From: Halomonas sp. THAF5a
Lineage (GTDB): Bacteria > Pseudomonadota > Gammaproteobacteria > Pseudomonadales > Halomonadaceae
Direction of reading: 5' to 3'
DNA length: 64,000 nt
NCBI RefSeq assembly: GCF_009363755.1
Contig: NZ_CP045417.1
Span: 2,108,001-2,172,000, forward strand
The notes under the pieces were generated by a model. The model was not told the DNA's origin and made no database searches. It saw only the letters and a program-made list of their open reading frames with translations. The position numbers were made by a program, and so were the translations under genes. Of this stretch, positions 1 to 12,088 are shown piece by piece (the stretch's first letter is position 1; the number at the start of each line of letters is the position of its first letter).

Positions 1-253
1 CCCCCAGGGCCTCTACTCCCGGGACGAGCGCATCCACACCGTGACGCGTCAGGGCCTCGCCGAGGAACAGCCGGAAGTCACCGCGATCCTGGATCGCTTC
101 GCCTGGAGCGCCGACGACGTACAGGGGCTGATGGCCGCCAACCAGGCCAACGGCGACTACGAGGCCAACGCCCGCGCCTGGGTCGAGGCGCACCCGGAGC
201 TGGTCGCCCGCTGGCTGGGCGAGGCCGAGGGCGACGGCGCCCAGCCCGACTGA
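1..253 (+). CDS. Glycine betaine/proline-type ABC transporter substrate-binding protein, C-terminal fragment
   Basis: The reading frame is open to the left edge of the window (first full codon at base 2) and ends with TGA at 251-253, so only about the last 83 residues are present. They match the end of OpuAC/ProX-type periplasmic betaine-binding proteins: a Y-S-V/R stretch, the pattern F-x-W-(S/T)-x-x-D-x-Q near residue 42, then a NA-x-x-W-(V/I)-E-x-(H/N)-PELV-x-x-WLG ending. Such proteins bring quaternary amines to an importer for osmoprotection, which fits a halophile. The binding-pocket residues lie outside the window, so the exact ligand cannot be judged. Confidence 0.7.
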   Translation, partial: PQGLYSRDERIHTVTRQGLAEEQPEVTAILDRFAWSADDVQGLMAANQANGDYEANARAWVEAHPELVARWLGEAEGDGAQPD

Positions 254-275
254 CGCGACGCCAGCCCGGCACTGA

Positions 276-310
276 ACGACGGCGCCCGGCCAGTGGCCGG
301 GCGCCGTCGT
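276..310. terminator. Perfect 16-bp hairpin between convergent genes
   Basis: Arms 276-291 and 295-310 are exact reverse complements around a 3-base loop (AGT). The hairpin lies between the stop of the binding-protein gene (253) and the stop of mocA on the other strand (339), where a bidirectional terminator is expected. Neither side has a good run of T, so it may block transcription or protect RNA ends rather than act as a textbook intrinsic terminator. Confidence 0.6.
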
Positions 311-338
311 ATCGCAGGGGGTTAGGCCGGGGCCGTCT

Positions 339-965
339 TCAGGGAGAGCGCATCAGGGCCGCGAGGCCCGCCGGCGTGTCGACGTCGCGATGCACGCCGC
401 CATCGTCGACCTCGATCTCCCGACAGGCCCCGGGATGGTCGAGGATCAGGCCGCGGGCCCCCGCGACGCCGTCCAGCCGGGCCAGGCGCGGCCAGAAGGC
501 CCGGCCGAAGAGCACCGGATGACCGGCACGGCCGGCATGGCGGGGCCGCACGATGCGCCCCGGCGCGGCGTGTGCCGCCAGGCGCCGACAGGTTGCGGGC
601 GCGATGGCGGGCATGTCGCCGAGCCATACCGCCGCGGCCTCGATGCCCTCCAGGCCGGGAGCGTCGAGCAGCCGCGTGAAGGCATCGCCGAGGCTCGCCC
701 CGAGCCCCGCATCGGCCCGCGAGGCGACCAGCAGCCCGGGGGCCCCGGGGCCGGCGTCGAGACCCAGCGTGGCGAGCCCCTCGCCATCCCGCACCACCAG
801 CAGGCGGCGCGACGACAGGGCCCGGCTCGCCGCGAGGCTCGCCGCCAGCAGGGTGCGGCCATCCGCCAGGCGCGCCAGGCGCTTGTCGGCGGGCCCGAAG
901 CGGCGCGAGCGCCCCGCCGCCATCACCAGGATGACGACACGCTCGGTATCGGCCGCCGGGGTCAC
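339..965 (-). CDS. mocA: Molybdenum cofactor cytidylyltransferase-like nucleotidyltransferase (MocA/MobA family)
   Basis: This 208-residue protein has the MobA-like NTP-transferase fold. The N-terminal nucleotide loop reads V-M-AAGRSRRFG (residues 14-24), followed by a DKR that fits the conserved lysine, and GDMP near residue 117 supplies the metal-binding Asp. MocA adds CMP to molybdopterin to make the cytosine-dinucleotide cofactor used by xanthine-oxidase-family enzymes such as the one encoded just upstream. It starts with GTG at 963-965, which overlaps the xdhC stop (GTGA), so the two are translationally coupled. The family also contains purine-catabolism homologues; the neighbourhood supports the molybdenum role. 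Confidence 0.82.
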   Translation of the reverse strand: MTPAADTERVVILVMAAGRSRRFGPADKRLARLADGRTLLAASLAASRALSSRRLLVVRDGEGLATLGLDAGPGAPGLLVASRADAGLGASLGDAFTRLLDAPGLEGIEAAAVWLGDMPAIAPATCRRLAAHAAPGRIVRPRHAGRAGHPVLFGRAFWPRLARLDGVAGARGLILDHPGACREIEVDDGGVHRDVDTPAGLAALMRSP

Positions 966-1957
966 AGCGCGTCCCGCCCCTGGCCGCGACGCACCCGCAC
1001 GATATCGGCCATCACCGCCAGGGCGATCTCCGCCGGGGTCTTGCTGCCGAGCCCAAGGCCGATCGGCATCTGGATGCGCGCCAGCTCGGCCTCGGTCAGG
1101 CCGCCGCTGCGCCGCAGGCGTTCGGCCCGGGCCGCCGAGGTCTTCCGCGAGCCCATCACGCCGATGTAGAAGGCCTCGGTGCGGACCGCCTCGATCATCG
1201 CCAGGTCGTCGATGCGCGGGTCGTGGGTCAGCGCCACGACCGCGGTGGCGGCGTGACAGCCGCCACCGGCGATGAAGGCCGAGGGCAGGTTCACCACCCG
1301 CTCCACGCCGGGCACCGTCAGTCCATCCAGCGCCTCGGCACGAGGGTCGCAGAGCATCACCTCGAAGCCGAGGCGCTGGGCGAACTCGGCGCAGGCCTCG
1401 GCCACCGGCGACATGCCCGCCAGCACCAGCCGGGCCACGGGCCCGACACGCAGCCGAACCGTCCCCGCCGCCTCGTCGCCCGCCGGCGGCCAGACCACCC
1501 GATCGCCGAGGCCGCTATCGTCCTCGAGGGTGAGCGCGCCGCTCGCCAGGTCGACCTGGCGAATCCTCGGGCGCTGGCCGGTCAGGGCACGCTCCAGGGC
1601 CGCCAGGTGCGCGAGGGTCGCGGGCCCCGGCTCAAGCCGCTCCACCAGCACCTCGAGGATGCCGCCGCAGGGCAGCGTGACGCGGGGGCCGTTCAGGGCC
1701 TCCTCGGCCTCGCCGTAGCGCACCCGCTGTACCGGCGCCTCGAAGGCGCCCTCGGCCAGACGGTCGAGGAAATCTTCCTCGACGCAGCCGCCGGACAGCG
1801 AGCCGACATGTTCCCCGTCGCGCCGGGCCACCAGCCAGGCCCCCGGCTCCCGAGGCGAGGAGCCGAAGGTCGAGAGCACCGTGCAGAGCCACAGCGTCTC
1901 CCCCGCCCGCGCCCAGGCGAGCGCCTGGCGGATCACCGTCAGATCAAGGTATTGCAT
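962..1957 (-). CDS. xdhC: XdhC family molybdenum hydroxylase maturation protein
   Basis: XdhC/CoxI proteins bind molybdopterin cofactor, help sulfurate it and insert it into xanthine-oxidase-family apoenzymes. The N-terminal domain has the SLSGGCVEEDFLDR block with the conserved cysteine. The C-terminal Rossmann-like domain carries VVALTHDPRIDD, Y-I-GVMGSRKT and the PIGL-x-x-GSKTPAEIA signature. I use ATG at 1955-1957 (331 residues); a GTG four codons upstream is possible but has no better ribosome site. The gene lies between the hydroxylase subunits and mocA, with a 57-base gap from the large subunit and an overlap with mocA, so it is one operon. Confidence 0.88.
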   Translation of the reverse strand: MQYLDLTVIRQALAWARAGETLWLCTVLSTFGSSPREPGAWLVARRDGEHVGSLSGGCVEEDFLDRLAEGAFEAPVQRVRYGEAEEALNGPRVTLPCGGILEVLVERLEPGPATLAHLAALERALTGQRPRIRQVDLASGALTLEDDSGLGDRVVWPPAGDEAAGTVRLRVGPVARLVLAGMSPVAEACAEFAQRLGFEVMLCDPRAEALDGLTVPGVERVVNLPSAFIAGGGCHAATAVVALTHDPRIDDLAMIEAVRTEAFYIGVMGSRKTSAARAERLRRSGGLTEAELARIQMPIGLGLGSKTPAEIALAVMADIVRVRRGQGRDAL

Positions 1958-2014
1958 GGTAGGTCTCACTCGACAGGCCCCGCCCCGGACCGGCCGGGAC
2001 GGGGTGGCCGGGCC

Positions 2015-4336
2015 CTAGAGGGCGGCCTTGAGCGCCTCGGGGCGCATCGGCATGTCGCGCAGGCGCACGCCCACGGCATGCTGGACGGCATTGGCGATCG
2101 CGGGCGCCACCACCGTGGTGCCCGGCTCGCCCAGCCCCACCGGCATGGCGTCGCTTGCGATGAACTCGAGGTCCATCTCCGGCACCTGGTTCATGCGCAG
2201 CGGCGTGTAGGCGCCGAGGTTCAGGGCCTTGGGCTTGCCGTTCTCATACTCGGTGCCCTCGTGCAGGGCCATCGACAGCCCCCACAGGAGCGAGCCCTCG
2301 AGCTGGGCCATGGCCCCGTCGGGATGTGCCAGGGTGCCGGCATCGGCGACCGTGGTCAGCCGCTCCACCGTGATCGTCCCGTCGCCGCGATCGACCCGTA
2401 CCCGGGCGATGCAGGCCACCCAGGTCGGCATGTTGCGCTCCTGGCCGAAGGTCAGGGCCACACCCATGCCCACGTCCTCGGGCAGGCTGTCTCGATCCGC
2501 CCAACCGGCCTTGTCCATGGCGCGTTCGAGCACGGCCTTCAGGCGCTCGGCCCCGCCGACGCTGTGCGGCGCCTGGCCGGCGTTGCGGCCCTCGGCCTTG
2601 AGCAGGGCGAGGCGGAACTGGGCCGGATCCTCGCCGGCGGCCAGCGCCAGCTCGTCGATGTGCTGCTCGACGGCCCAGGTGGTCCAGCCCGGTCCCACCG
2701 AGCGCAGGTAGCCCGGCACGAAGACCTCGTGGGCCTTGTGGTTCTGCTGCGCCCAGACCCGCTGGTCGCCCACGTCGTACCAGTGGTCGGCGCCGCTGAT
2801 GGCGAAGGAGTCGACCTTGCCGCCGTTCTCGACCGTCTCGGCGAGAAACGCCGGCGCCATGGCCGCCGACGGCCAGCCGGCGGCGGCGGCATGCTCGGAG
2901 GCCACCACGCGACCGCTGTCGTCGAGCCCGGAGCGCAGGCGCTGCACCGAGGGCGAGCGCACGCAATCGAAGCGGGTGTCGTCGGGGCGGGTGAAGAGCA
3001 TCTTCACCGGCCGGCCCAGGGCCTTGGCCGCCAGCGCCGCGGGGATGGTGTAGTCACCGTAGAGGCGACGCCCGAACCCGCCACCCAGATAGTACTGATG
3101 CAGAGTGATACGACTCTCGTCGACCTCGAGGGCCTTGGCCAGCATCCCGACCGCCAGCGTCTGCTGCTGGTTGCCGCAGTGCACGTGCCAGTGCCCGTCC
3201 TCCTCGACCACGGTGGCGTTGACCGGCTCGAGCTGGAAATGCAGCACGCTCGAGGTGGTGTAGGTGGACTCGACCACCTGGCTGGCGCCCTCGAGGGCCG
3301 CGGGCGCATCGCCGATATCGACGAACAGCGAGCCGTTGTCGCGGCTGGGGGCCGCGACCAGGGCCTGGCCCTGCTCCTGGATGTCCGCCTCGGTGATCGC
3401 GTAGCTGTCGCCGCGCTGCCACTCGACCTTGAGGGCGTCGGCGGCACGCATCGCCGCCGAGGTGCTGTCGGCGATCACCGCGAGCCAGCCCTGGCAGACG
3501 CCGGAGGGGTCGTCGAGCTCGATGGTCTGGCGATAGCCCTCGATCTGCTGTGCCGCGCTGTCGTCCACCGAGAGGGGCTTGGAGCCGAAGCGGGTCGGCG
3601 GCAGCACCGGACGGGCGTGGAGCATGCCCTCGAGGCTGACGTCGATGCCATAGACCGCCTCGCCGTTGACCTTGGCCGGCACGTCCAGGGCGCCGCCCTG
3701 GGTCCCCAGCACCCGGCGCTCGTCGACCGGCTTCAGGCGGATCTGCTCGAGCTCCTCCTCGGAGAAGGTGCGCTCGAGCCCGGCCCGGGCCACGATCTCG
3801 CCATAGCCGATCGATTGATCGCCGCTGATGACCCGGCCCTGGCGGGCGCGGCAGCTGTCGGGATCGACGCCCATCAGCTTGGCACCGGCCTCGATCAGGG
3901 CGATGCGGCCGGCCGCGCCGGCCCGGGAGAGCGGCAGGTAGCTGTGGTGCACCGACCAGCTGCCACCGGTGACCATGTAGCCCCACTTCGGGTCGCTGTC
4001 GACGTAGACCACCTCGATGGTGGACCAGTCCGCCTCGAGCTCCTCCGCGACCAGGCGCGCCAGGCTGGTGGCGACGTGCTGGCCCATCTCGGCCTTGGTG
4101 ATATGCACCGTCACGGTGCCGTCCGGGGCGATGGCGTACCAGATCGTCGGCTCGTAGCGCCCGGCGGCCAGCGCCTCGCTGGCGGGGCCGCTCGCGGCGC
4201 CGGCGATGCCGGAGAGGCCGAAGGCGAGCATCGCGGAGCCGGCCATGGTGCCGATCAGGAAACCGCGGCGCGAGATGCCCCGCCCCTCGTCCCGGCGGGC
4301 CTCGACGGCCGCCAGCTGATCCTCAAACCTGGCCAT
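2015..4336 (-). CDS. Molybdopterin-binding subunit of a Tat-exported aldehyde/isoquinoline-type dehydrogenase
   Basis: 773 residues. This is the large catalytic subunit of a two-subunit xanthine-oxidase-family enzyme similar to isoquinoline 1-oxidoreductase beta (IorB). A twin-arginine signal is visible near residue 23 (SRRGFLIGTMAGS followed by a hydrophobic stretch), so the complex probably works in the periplasm. Cofactor-binding blocks include GGGFGRR and H-F-Q-L-EPVNATV. Near the end, GLGEPGTTVVAPAIANAV holds the catalytic glutamate that acts as base in this family. The start follows a strong ribosome site (AGGAGGTGACCC before ATG at 4334-4336) and overlaps the small subunit by 14 bases. 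No FAD subunit is present, so electrons probably go to a cytochrome or quinone. The substrate cannot be read from sequence. Confidence 0.87.
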   Translation of the reverse strand: MARFEDQLAAVEARRDEGRGISRRGFLIGTMAGSAMLAFGLSGIAGAASGPASEALAAGRYEPTIWYAIAPDGTVTVHITKAEMGQHVATSLARLVAEELEADWSTIEVVYVDSDPKWGYMVTGGSWSVHHSYLPLSRAGAAGRIALIEAGAKLMGVDPDSCRARQGRVISGDQSIGYGEIVARAGLERTFSEEELEQIRLKPVDERRVLGTQGGALDVPAKVNGEAVYGIDVSLEGMLHARPVLPPTRFGSKPLSVDDSAAQQIEGYRQTIELDDPSGVCQGWLAVIADSTSAAMRAADALKVEWQRGDSYAITEADIQEQGQALVAAPSRDNGSLFVDIGDAPAALEGASQVVESTYTTSSVLHFQLEPVNATVVEEDGHWHVHCGNQQQTLAVGMLAKALEVDESRITLHQYYLGGGFGRRLYGDYTIPAALAAKALGRPVKMLFTRPDDTRFDCVRSPSVQRLRSGLDDSGRVVASEHAAAAGWPSAAMAPAFLAETVENGGKVDSFAISGADHWYDVGDQRVWAQQNHKAHEVFVPGYLRSVGPGWTTWAVEQHIDELALAAGEDPAQFRLALLKAEGRNAGQAPHSVGGAERLKAVLERAMDKAGWADRDSLPEDVGMGVALTFGQERNMPTWVACIARVRVDRGDGTITVERLTTVADAGTLAHPDGAMAQLEGSLLWGLSMALHEGTEYENGKPKALNLGAYTPLRMNQVPEMDLEFIASDAMPVGLGEPGTTVVAPAIANAVQHAVGVRLRDMPMRPEALKAAL

Positions 4337-4853
4337 GGGTCACCTCCTGTGCGCGGGCCGGGTCGAAGACGCCGACCCCAGCCGTGTCGGCCTCACGGGC
4401 CTGGGAAATCTCGGCGGCCCGCTTCACCGCCCGGTGGATGCGCCGGTAGGCCATGCAGCGGCAGAGGTTGCCGGCCATGGCCTCGGTGACCTCGGCATCG
4501 CTGGGGTCCGCGTTGCGGCTCAGGAAGTCCGCGGCCTGCATGATTTGGCCCGACTGGCAGTAGCCGCACTGGGGCACCTGCAGTTCGCGCCAGGCCTGCT
4601 GGAGGGGGTGGTCGTCATCGGCCGAGAGGCCTTCGATGGTGACGATCTCGGCGCCTTCGGCGGCGGAGACCGGCAGCACGCAGGTACGGGTGGCGGAGCC
4701 ATCCAGGTGGACGGTACAGGCGCCGCACTGGGCGATGCCGCAGCCGAATTTGGTGCCGGTCATGCCGAGATGATCCCGCAGCACCCACAGCAGGGGGGTC
4801 TGGGGGGACACCTCGACGCTGACCGGTTCGCCGTTCAGGGTGAAACTGGCCAA
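4323..4853 (-). CDS. 2Fe-2S subunit of the molybdenum hydroxylase
   Basis: 176 residues. This is the electron-transfer subunit paired with the molybdenum subunit downstream. The N-terminal plant-type ferredoxin domain has C-G-I-A-Q-C-G-A-C plus a later Cys (C-x4-C-x2-C-x(n)-C). The C-terminal all-helical domain has C-G-Y-C near the middle and C-R-C (in GNLCRCMAYRRI), giving two clusters. The start is TTG at 4851-4853, preceded by a strong AGGAGAAG ribosome site; no ATG is better placed. No signal peptide is visible, so the subunit probably rides out with the Tat-tagged large subunit, as known for this enzyme class. It is the first gene of the four-gene operon. Confidence 0.88.
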   Translation of the reverse strand: MASFTLNGEPVSVEVSPQTPLLWVLRDHLGMTGTKFGCGIAQCGACTVHLDGSATRTCVLPVSAAEGAEIVTIEGLSADDDHPLQQAWRELQVPQCGYCQSGQIMQAADFLSRNADPSDAEVTEAMAGNLCRCMAYRRIHRAVKRAAEISQAREADTAGVGVFDPARAQEVTHGQV

Positions 4854-5016
4854 GGGACTTCTCCTCAGGTGGTCGTCGGGACGGCGCCTGGCGCCGCGCT
4901 CGCGCCGTGAGCCGGCGTCTCTTGTCGGATAGCAAACGGCGATAATGTTAGCAGGCTGACAATTCGTGTCGACTCCCCCCGCCCCCTCTCCTCAACGCAG
5001 CGTCCACGCGCCCATG

Positions 5017-5042
5017 AAAAACCCCGCCTCGAGAGGCGGGGT
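5017..5042 (-). terminator. Rho-independent terminator of ppsA
   Basis: Read on the minus strand, a GC-rich stem (5033-5042 pairing with 5021-5030) is followed by five T residues (A run at 5017-5021 on the plus strand). It lies 28 bases past the ppsA stop codon and is a standard intrinsic terminator. Confidence 0.85.
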
Positions 5043-5069
5043 CGTGGGGCGCGCATTGCCGACGGCGGC

Positions 5070-7442
<2,373 letters not shown>

Positions 7443-7728
7443 GAAACCTCCCAGAAAAATCGTCGACGAGTGCATCACACCGGTGGGCCTCGCTCGCGAC
7501 ACTCACTCGCGGGTCGTGGGCATGATGGGAATGTTGGCGACTCTACCAGCGGCCCGCCATATTCGCCATTGGTCTAACATCGAAGTCACTGGAGGTTTTT
7601 TACAACAGCAGGCCCAGGGGGCGATTTCTTGTAGTGGCGGGCCGCGCCGCCCCCCGCCGGGCCCTTGCCGCGGGGCCGTCCAGCCCCGACAATGACGCCT
7701 CCACCCGACCGGACCACAGCGACCCGCC
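7443..7728. promoter_or_regulatory. Divergent ppsA/ppsR intergenic region
   Basis: This 286-base gap separates two divergently transcribed genes and must hold both promoters. The part at 7560-7610 is more A/T-rich than its surroundings. No hexamer pair is close enough to consensus to name, and no clear operator palindrome was seen. Confidence 0.4.
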
Positions 7729-8562
7729 ATGACGCGTACTGCCTTCTTCATCTCCGACGGGACCGGCATCACCGCCGAGAGTCTCGGCCGCAGCCTGCTG
7801 GCCCAGTTCGAGAGCGTCGAGATCCGCATGCTCACCAAGCCCTACATCGACTCCCTCGACAAGGCCCGCACCCTGGTGGCGATCATCGAGGCCACGGCCG
7901 CCCGCGACGGCGAGCAGCCGATCATCATCGATACCGTAGTCGACGAGCAGATCCGCGCGGTGATTCGCGAGGCCCCGGGCTTCAAGGTGGATGTCTTCTC
8001 GACCTTCCTCAAGCCGCTGGAGGAGGAGCTCAAGGCCCACTCCTCCTATAGCGTCGGCCGCACCCACGCCATCGGCCGCGACGACGTCTACATGGACCGC
8101 ATCCACTCGGTGCACTTCGCGCTGGACAACGACGACGGGGCCCGTACCCACCAGTATGACCAGGCCGACATCATCCTGGTGGGCGTCTCGCGCTGCGGCA
8201 AGACGCCCACTTCGCTCTACCTGGCGCTGCAGTTCGGCATCCGCGCGGCCAACTACCCGCTCACCGAGGACGACCTGGACGAGGACGGCAGCCTCAAGCT
8301 GCCCAGGGTGCTGGCCCCCCATCGCCACAAGCTGTTCGGGCTGACCATCGATCCCCGGCGCCTGGCGGCGATCCGCCACGAGCGGCGCCCCAACAGCCGG
8401 TACAGCTCCATGGATCAGTGCGTCCAGGAGGTCGAGCAGGCCGAGGGGCTCTATCGCCAGATGCACGTGCCCTACATCGACACCACCCGCTTCTCGGTGG
8501 AGGAGATCTCCACGCGGATGATCGCCGAGACCGGCCTCACCCGCCGCTTCTCGCCACGCTGA
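7729..8562 (+). CDS. ppsR: PEP synthase regulatory kinase/pyrophosphorylase
   Basis: 277 residues, DUF299 family. PpsR uses ADP to phosphorylate a threonine of PEP synthase (inactivation) and removes that phosphate with inorganic phosphate (reactivation). The opening [17 protein letters not shown] is the family hallmark. A P-loop-like [11 protein letters not shown] occurs near residue 152. The late block with LTIDP, and R-x-x-SRYSSM-x-QC-x-x-E, is also conserved. The gene is divergent from ppsA, the usual arrangement. The ribosome site before ATG at 7729 is weak, but the N terminus fits the family exactly. Confidence 0.95.
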   Translation: MTRTAFFISDGTGITAESLGRSLLAQFESVEIRMLTKPYIDSLDKARTLVAIIEATAARDGEQPIIIDTVVDEQIRAVIREAPGFKVDVFSTFLKPLEEELKAHSSYSVGRTHAIGRDDVYMDRIHSVHFALDNDDGARTHQYDQADIILVGVSRCGKTPTSLYLALQFGIRAANYPLTEDDLDEDGSLKLPRVLAPHRHKLFGLTIDPRRLAAIRHERRPNSRYSSMDQCVQEVEQAEGLYRQMHVPYIDTTRFSVEEISTRMIAETGLTRRFSPR

Positions 8563-8628
8563 GTCGCTGCCGGCGGCCACAACGGATCATCGCGTCAGAG
8601 ACCCTCGCCCCGACGGAGCCACATCGCC

Positions 8629-9453
8629 ATGCGCATACTCGCCGCACAGCTTCATGTTCCCGCCATCGACACCCGAGAGCAGCAGCGCGCCCACGTCGCG
8701 TCGGTGATCGACCGGCTCGGCGAACAGCTGCGCGCACGGCCCGTCGACCTGATCGTGCTGCCGGAGCTCTCGACGATGGAGTACTCGAAGGAGAACTTCC
8801 AGCGGATCGACGAGTTCGCCGAATGCCTCGAGGGGGAGTTCTACGCGCGATTCGCCGCCTTCTGCCGCGACCACGAGGTGGCGATCTGCTATGGCACCCC
8901 TCGGCGGGAGGGGGAGCGGACCTACATCAGCCAGGTGGTGATCGACCGCCACGGTGACTACCTGACCCACTACGACAAGATGCACACGGCACAGTACGGC
9001 GATTCCCACGAGTTCGAGTACTTCACCCGTGGCGACCGGCTGGCCGTGTTCGAGATCGGCGGCGTCAGGGCGGGCATCATCATCTGCTACGACATGCGCT
9101 TTCCCGAGCTCTCCCGCCGCCTCTGCCGGGAGCTGGACGTCGATGTCATCCTGCACCCGGTGGCCTTCTCGAGGGACCTCTCCTTCCCCTCCTGGCACCC
9201 GTTCGTCACCACCCGGGCCCTGGAGAACCAGGTCTACTTCCTGAGCATCAACCGCAGCGGATCGCGTTTCGGAGCGTCGATGCTCTGCCCGCCGTGGATC
9301 GACGGCGTCACCCCTGCGACGGTGCTTGGCGATGAGGAGGAGTTCCGCGTCGTGACCATCGACCGCGACGTCATCGACGAGGTCCGCGCACGGTTCCCCT
9401 TCCGCCAGGACGTGCTGGCCGACTACGACCGCCTCGCCGTGCGCGGCGCCTAG
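8629..9453 (+). CDS. Nitrilase-superfamily carbon-nitrogen hydrolase
   Basis: 274 residues. All three catalytic residues of the superfamily are visible: Glu in LIVLPELSTMEYS, Lys in HYDKMHTAQYG, and Cys in IIICYDMRFPELSRRL. Enzymes of this fold cleave amides, carbamoyl groups or nitriles; the I-C-Y-D-(M/L)-R-F-P-E block is typical of aliphatic amidase, N-carbamoyl and omega-amidase branches rather than true nitrilases. The sequence after the active Cys (HPVAFSRDLSFPSWHPFVTTRALEN) is consistent with this. The gene stands alone between ppsR and the convergent gcdG, so context gives no substrate. Confidence 0.82.
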   Translation: MRILAAQLHVPAIDTREQQRAHVASVIDRLGEQLRARPVDLIVLPELSTMEYSKENFQRIDEFAECLEGEFYARFAAFCRDHEVAICYGTPRREGERTYISQVVIDRHGDYLTHYDKMHTAQYGDSHEFEYFTRGDRLAVFEIGGVRAGIIICYDMRFPELSRRLCRELDVDVILHPVAFSRDLSFPSWHPFVTTRALENQVYFLSINRSGSRFGASMLCPPWIDGVTPATVLGDEEEFRVVTIDRDVIDEVRARFPFRQDVLADYDRLAVRGA

Positions 9454-9481
9454 CCCGGCGGGACCGCCAGACGGCCACCCC

Positions 9482-10687
9482 TCAGCGCACGACGCCCGCG
9501 CGCCTGAGCCTCGCGATGTCCTCCGCCGTGAGGCCCATCTCGGCGAGGATGGTGTCGCTGTCCTGGCCGAGCCGGGGCGGCGCGACCTCGCTGGTGAGCG
9601 CCTCGCCGTCGAAGCGCAGCGGGCTCGCGACCTGGGGTACCGCCTGACCGCCCTGATCGAGCGTCCGCCGCAGGCCGCGGTGGCGCACCTGGGGGTCGTC
9701 GAACACCTCGGTCAGGGTATTGATGGGGCCTGCCGGGATGCCGCGCACCTCGAGCTCGGCGAGCCAGGCGTCGCGCTCCCGGCCGAGCAGCCGCGCCTGG
9801 ATCATCGCCACCAGCACCTCGCGGTTGTCGACGCGGGCGGCGTTGGTGGCGTAGGCGGGATCCTCCGCCCACTCGGGATGCCCCAGCAGCGTGGCCAGGC
9901 GGGCGAACTGGCCGTCGTTGCCCACGGTGAGCACCAGGTGGCCGTCGGCGCAGGCGAAGGCCTGGTAGGGCACGATGTTGGGGTGGGCATTGCCGTGACG
10001 CGTCGGTGACGCGCCGCTGGTCAGGACGTTGAGCGCCTGGTTGGCCAGCGTCGCGACCTGGACGTCGAGCAGCGCCACGTCGACATGGCGCCCCTTCCCC
10101 GTTCGCCCGCGCTCATGAAGGGCCGCGAGCACCCCGACCGCGGCGTAGAGACCGGTCATCACGTCGGTGATCGCCACGCCGGTCTTCATGGGCATGCCGT
10201 CGGGCTCGCCGGTGAGGCTCATCAGCCCGCCCATGGCCTGGATCATGAAGTCGTAGCCGGCGCGATGGGCATAGGGGCCATCCTGGCCAAAGCCGGTGAT
10301 CGAGCAGCCGATCAGGCGCGGGTTGAGCGCCTTGAGGCTCGGGTAGTCGAGGCCGTACTTCGCCAGCCCCCCGACCTTGAAGTTCTCGAGCAGGATATCG
10401 GCCCCCTTGGCGAGCTCCCGCAGGAGGGCCTGGCCGCCGTCGCTCGAGATGTCCACCGCCAGCGACTGCTTGCCGCGATTGGCGCAGAGGTAGTAGGCCG
10501 CCAGGCGCTCGGCGCCCCGGTCGCCGTCGAGCCAGGGCGGGCCCCAGCCGCGGGTATCGTCGCCGCGCGTGGGGTGCTCGACCTTGATCACCCGGGCGCC
10601 CAGGTCGGCCAGCAGCTGGCCGGCCCAGGGCCCGGCCAGCACCCGCGACAGATCCAGCACCACCACGCCGTCCAGCGGTCCGCTCAT
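9482..10687 (-). CDS. gcdG: Class III (CaiB/BaiF) CoA-transferase, probably succinyl-CoA:glutarate CoA-transferase
   Basis: 401 residues. The N-terminal V-V-V-LDLSRVLAGPWAGQLLADLGA block and the CANRGKQS-x-A-V-D block are typical of the formyl-CoA-transferase family. G-Y-D in RAGYDFMIQAMGG holds the expected catalytic aspartate. The gene follows gcdH by 111 bases on the same strand; in Pseudomonas the gcdH partner activates glutarate to glutaryl-CoA, so this is the inferred role. The open frame extends 18 codons upstream, but ATG at 10685-10687 has a strong AAAGGAG site and matches the family start, so I trim to it. Specificity for glutarate is inferred from the neighbour. Confidence 0.85.
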   Translation of the reverse strand: MSGPLDGVVVLDLSRVLAGPWAGQLLADLGARVIKVEHPTRGDDTRGWGPPWLDGDRGAERLAAYYLCANRGKQSLAVDISSDGGQALLRELAKGADILLENFKVGGLAKYGLDYPSLKALNPRLIGCSITGFGQDGPYAHRAGYDFMIQAMGGLMSLTGEPDGMPMKTGVAITDVMTGLYAAVGVLAALHERGRTGKGRHVDVALLDVQVATLANQALNVLTSGASPTRHGNAHPNIVPYQAFACADGHLVLTVGNDGQFARLATLLGHPEWAEDPAYATNAARVDNREVLVAMIQARLLGRERDAWLAELEVRGIPAGPINTLTEVFDDPQVRHRGLRRTLDQGGQAVPQVASPLRFDGEALTSEVAPPRLGQDSDTILAEMGLTAEDIARLRRAGVVR

Positions 10688-10798
10688 TGCGATCTCCTTT
10701 CGCTCGGAGCCGTTCCGGGGTCGAGCCATCCGCTCACCCATGGCCCAGGATCTCCTCTCAGGCTTGCCCCCGGCGCTCCTCGCTCATTGATACAGGCG

Positions 10799-11980
<1,182 letters not shown>

Positions 11981-12010
11981 GGGGTTTCCTCGGATGGCGT
12001 GGCGATAATT

Positions 12011-12033
12011 TCTACATTTTCAACAAATGTAGA
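12011..12033. promoter_or_regulatory. Palindromic operator candidate upstream of gcdH
   Basis: A 9-base perfect inverted repeat (TCTACATTT, 5-base spacer, AAATGTAGA) lies 31-53 bases before the gcdH start. It overlaps the -10 hexamer of the best promoter in this gap, which suits a repressor operator. In Pseudomonas the LysR-type GcdR activates gcdHG, but no regulator gene is adjacent here, so the binding protein is unknown. Confidence 0.55.
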
Positions 12034-12054
12034 CCAAGCCCACCGCCTTGCCAA
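12026..12054 (-). promoter_or_regulatory. Sigma-70-type promoter of gcdH-gcdG
   Basis: On the minus strand TTGGCA (12049-12054) and TACATT (12026-12031) are separated by exactly 17 bases, giving 5/6 and 4/6 matches to the two hexamers. The predicted transcript starts about 40 bases before the gcdH ATG. Confidence 0.6.
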
Positions 12055-12088
12055 GCCCCGGCCGCCGACTCGGCGCCGGACGACCCCG

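Noticed and set aside
1223..4489. Long plus-strand frame of 1088 codons opposite the molybdenum hydroxylase
   Set aside because: It is a GC-driven shadow of minus-strand genes with clear cofactor motifs. It has no recognisable domain. Similar shadows at 5178-7577, 10085-12100, 28026-30215 and 31185-35348 were rejected for the same reason.
7443..7728. Named promoters for ppsA and ppsR
   Set aside because: TTGTAA-like and TGTTAG-like hexamers occur, but their spacing and match are too poor to call.
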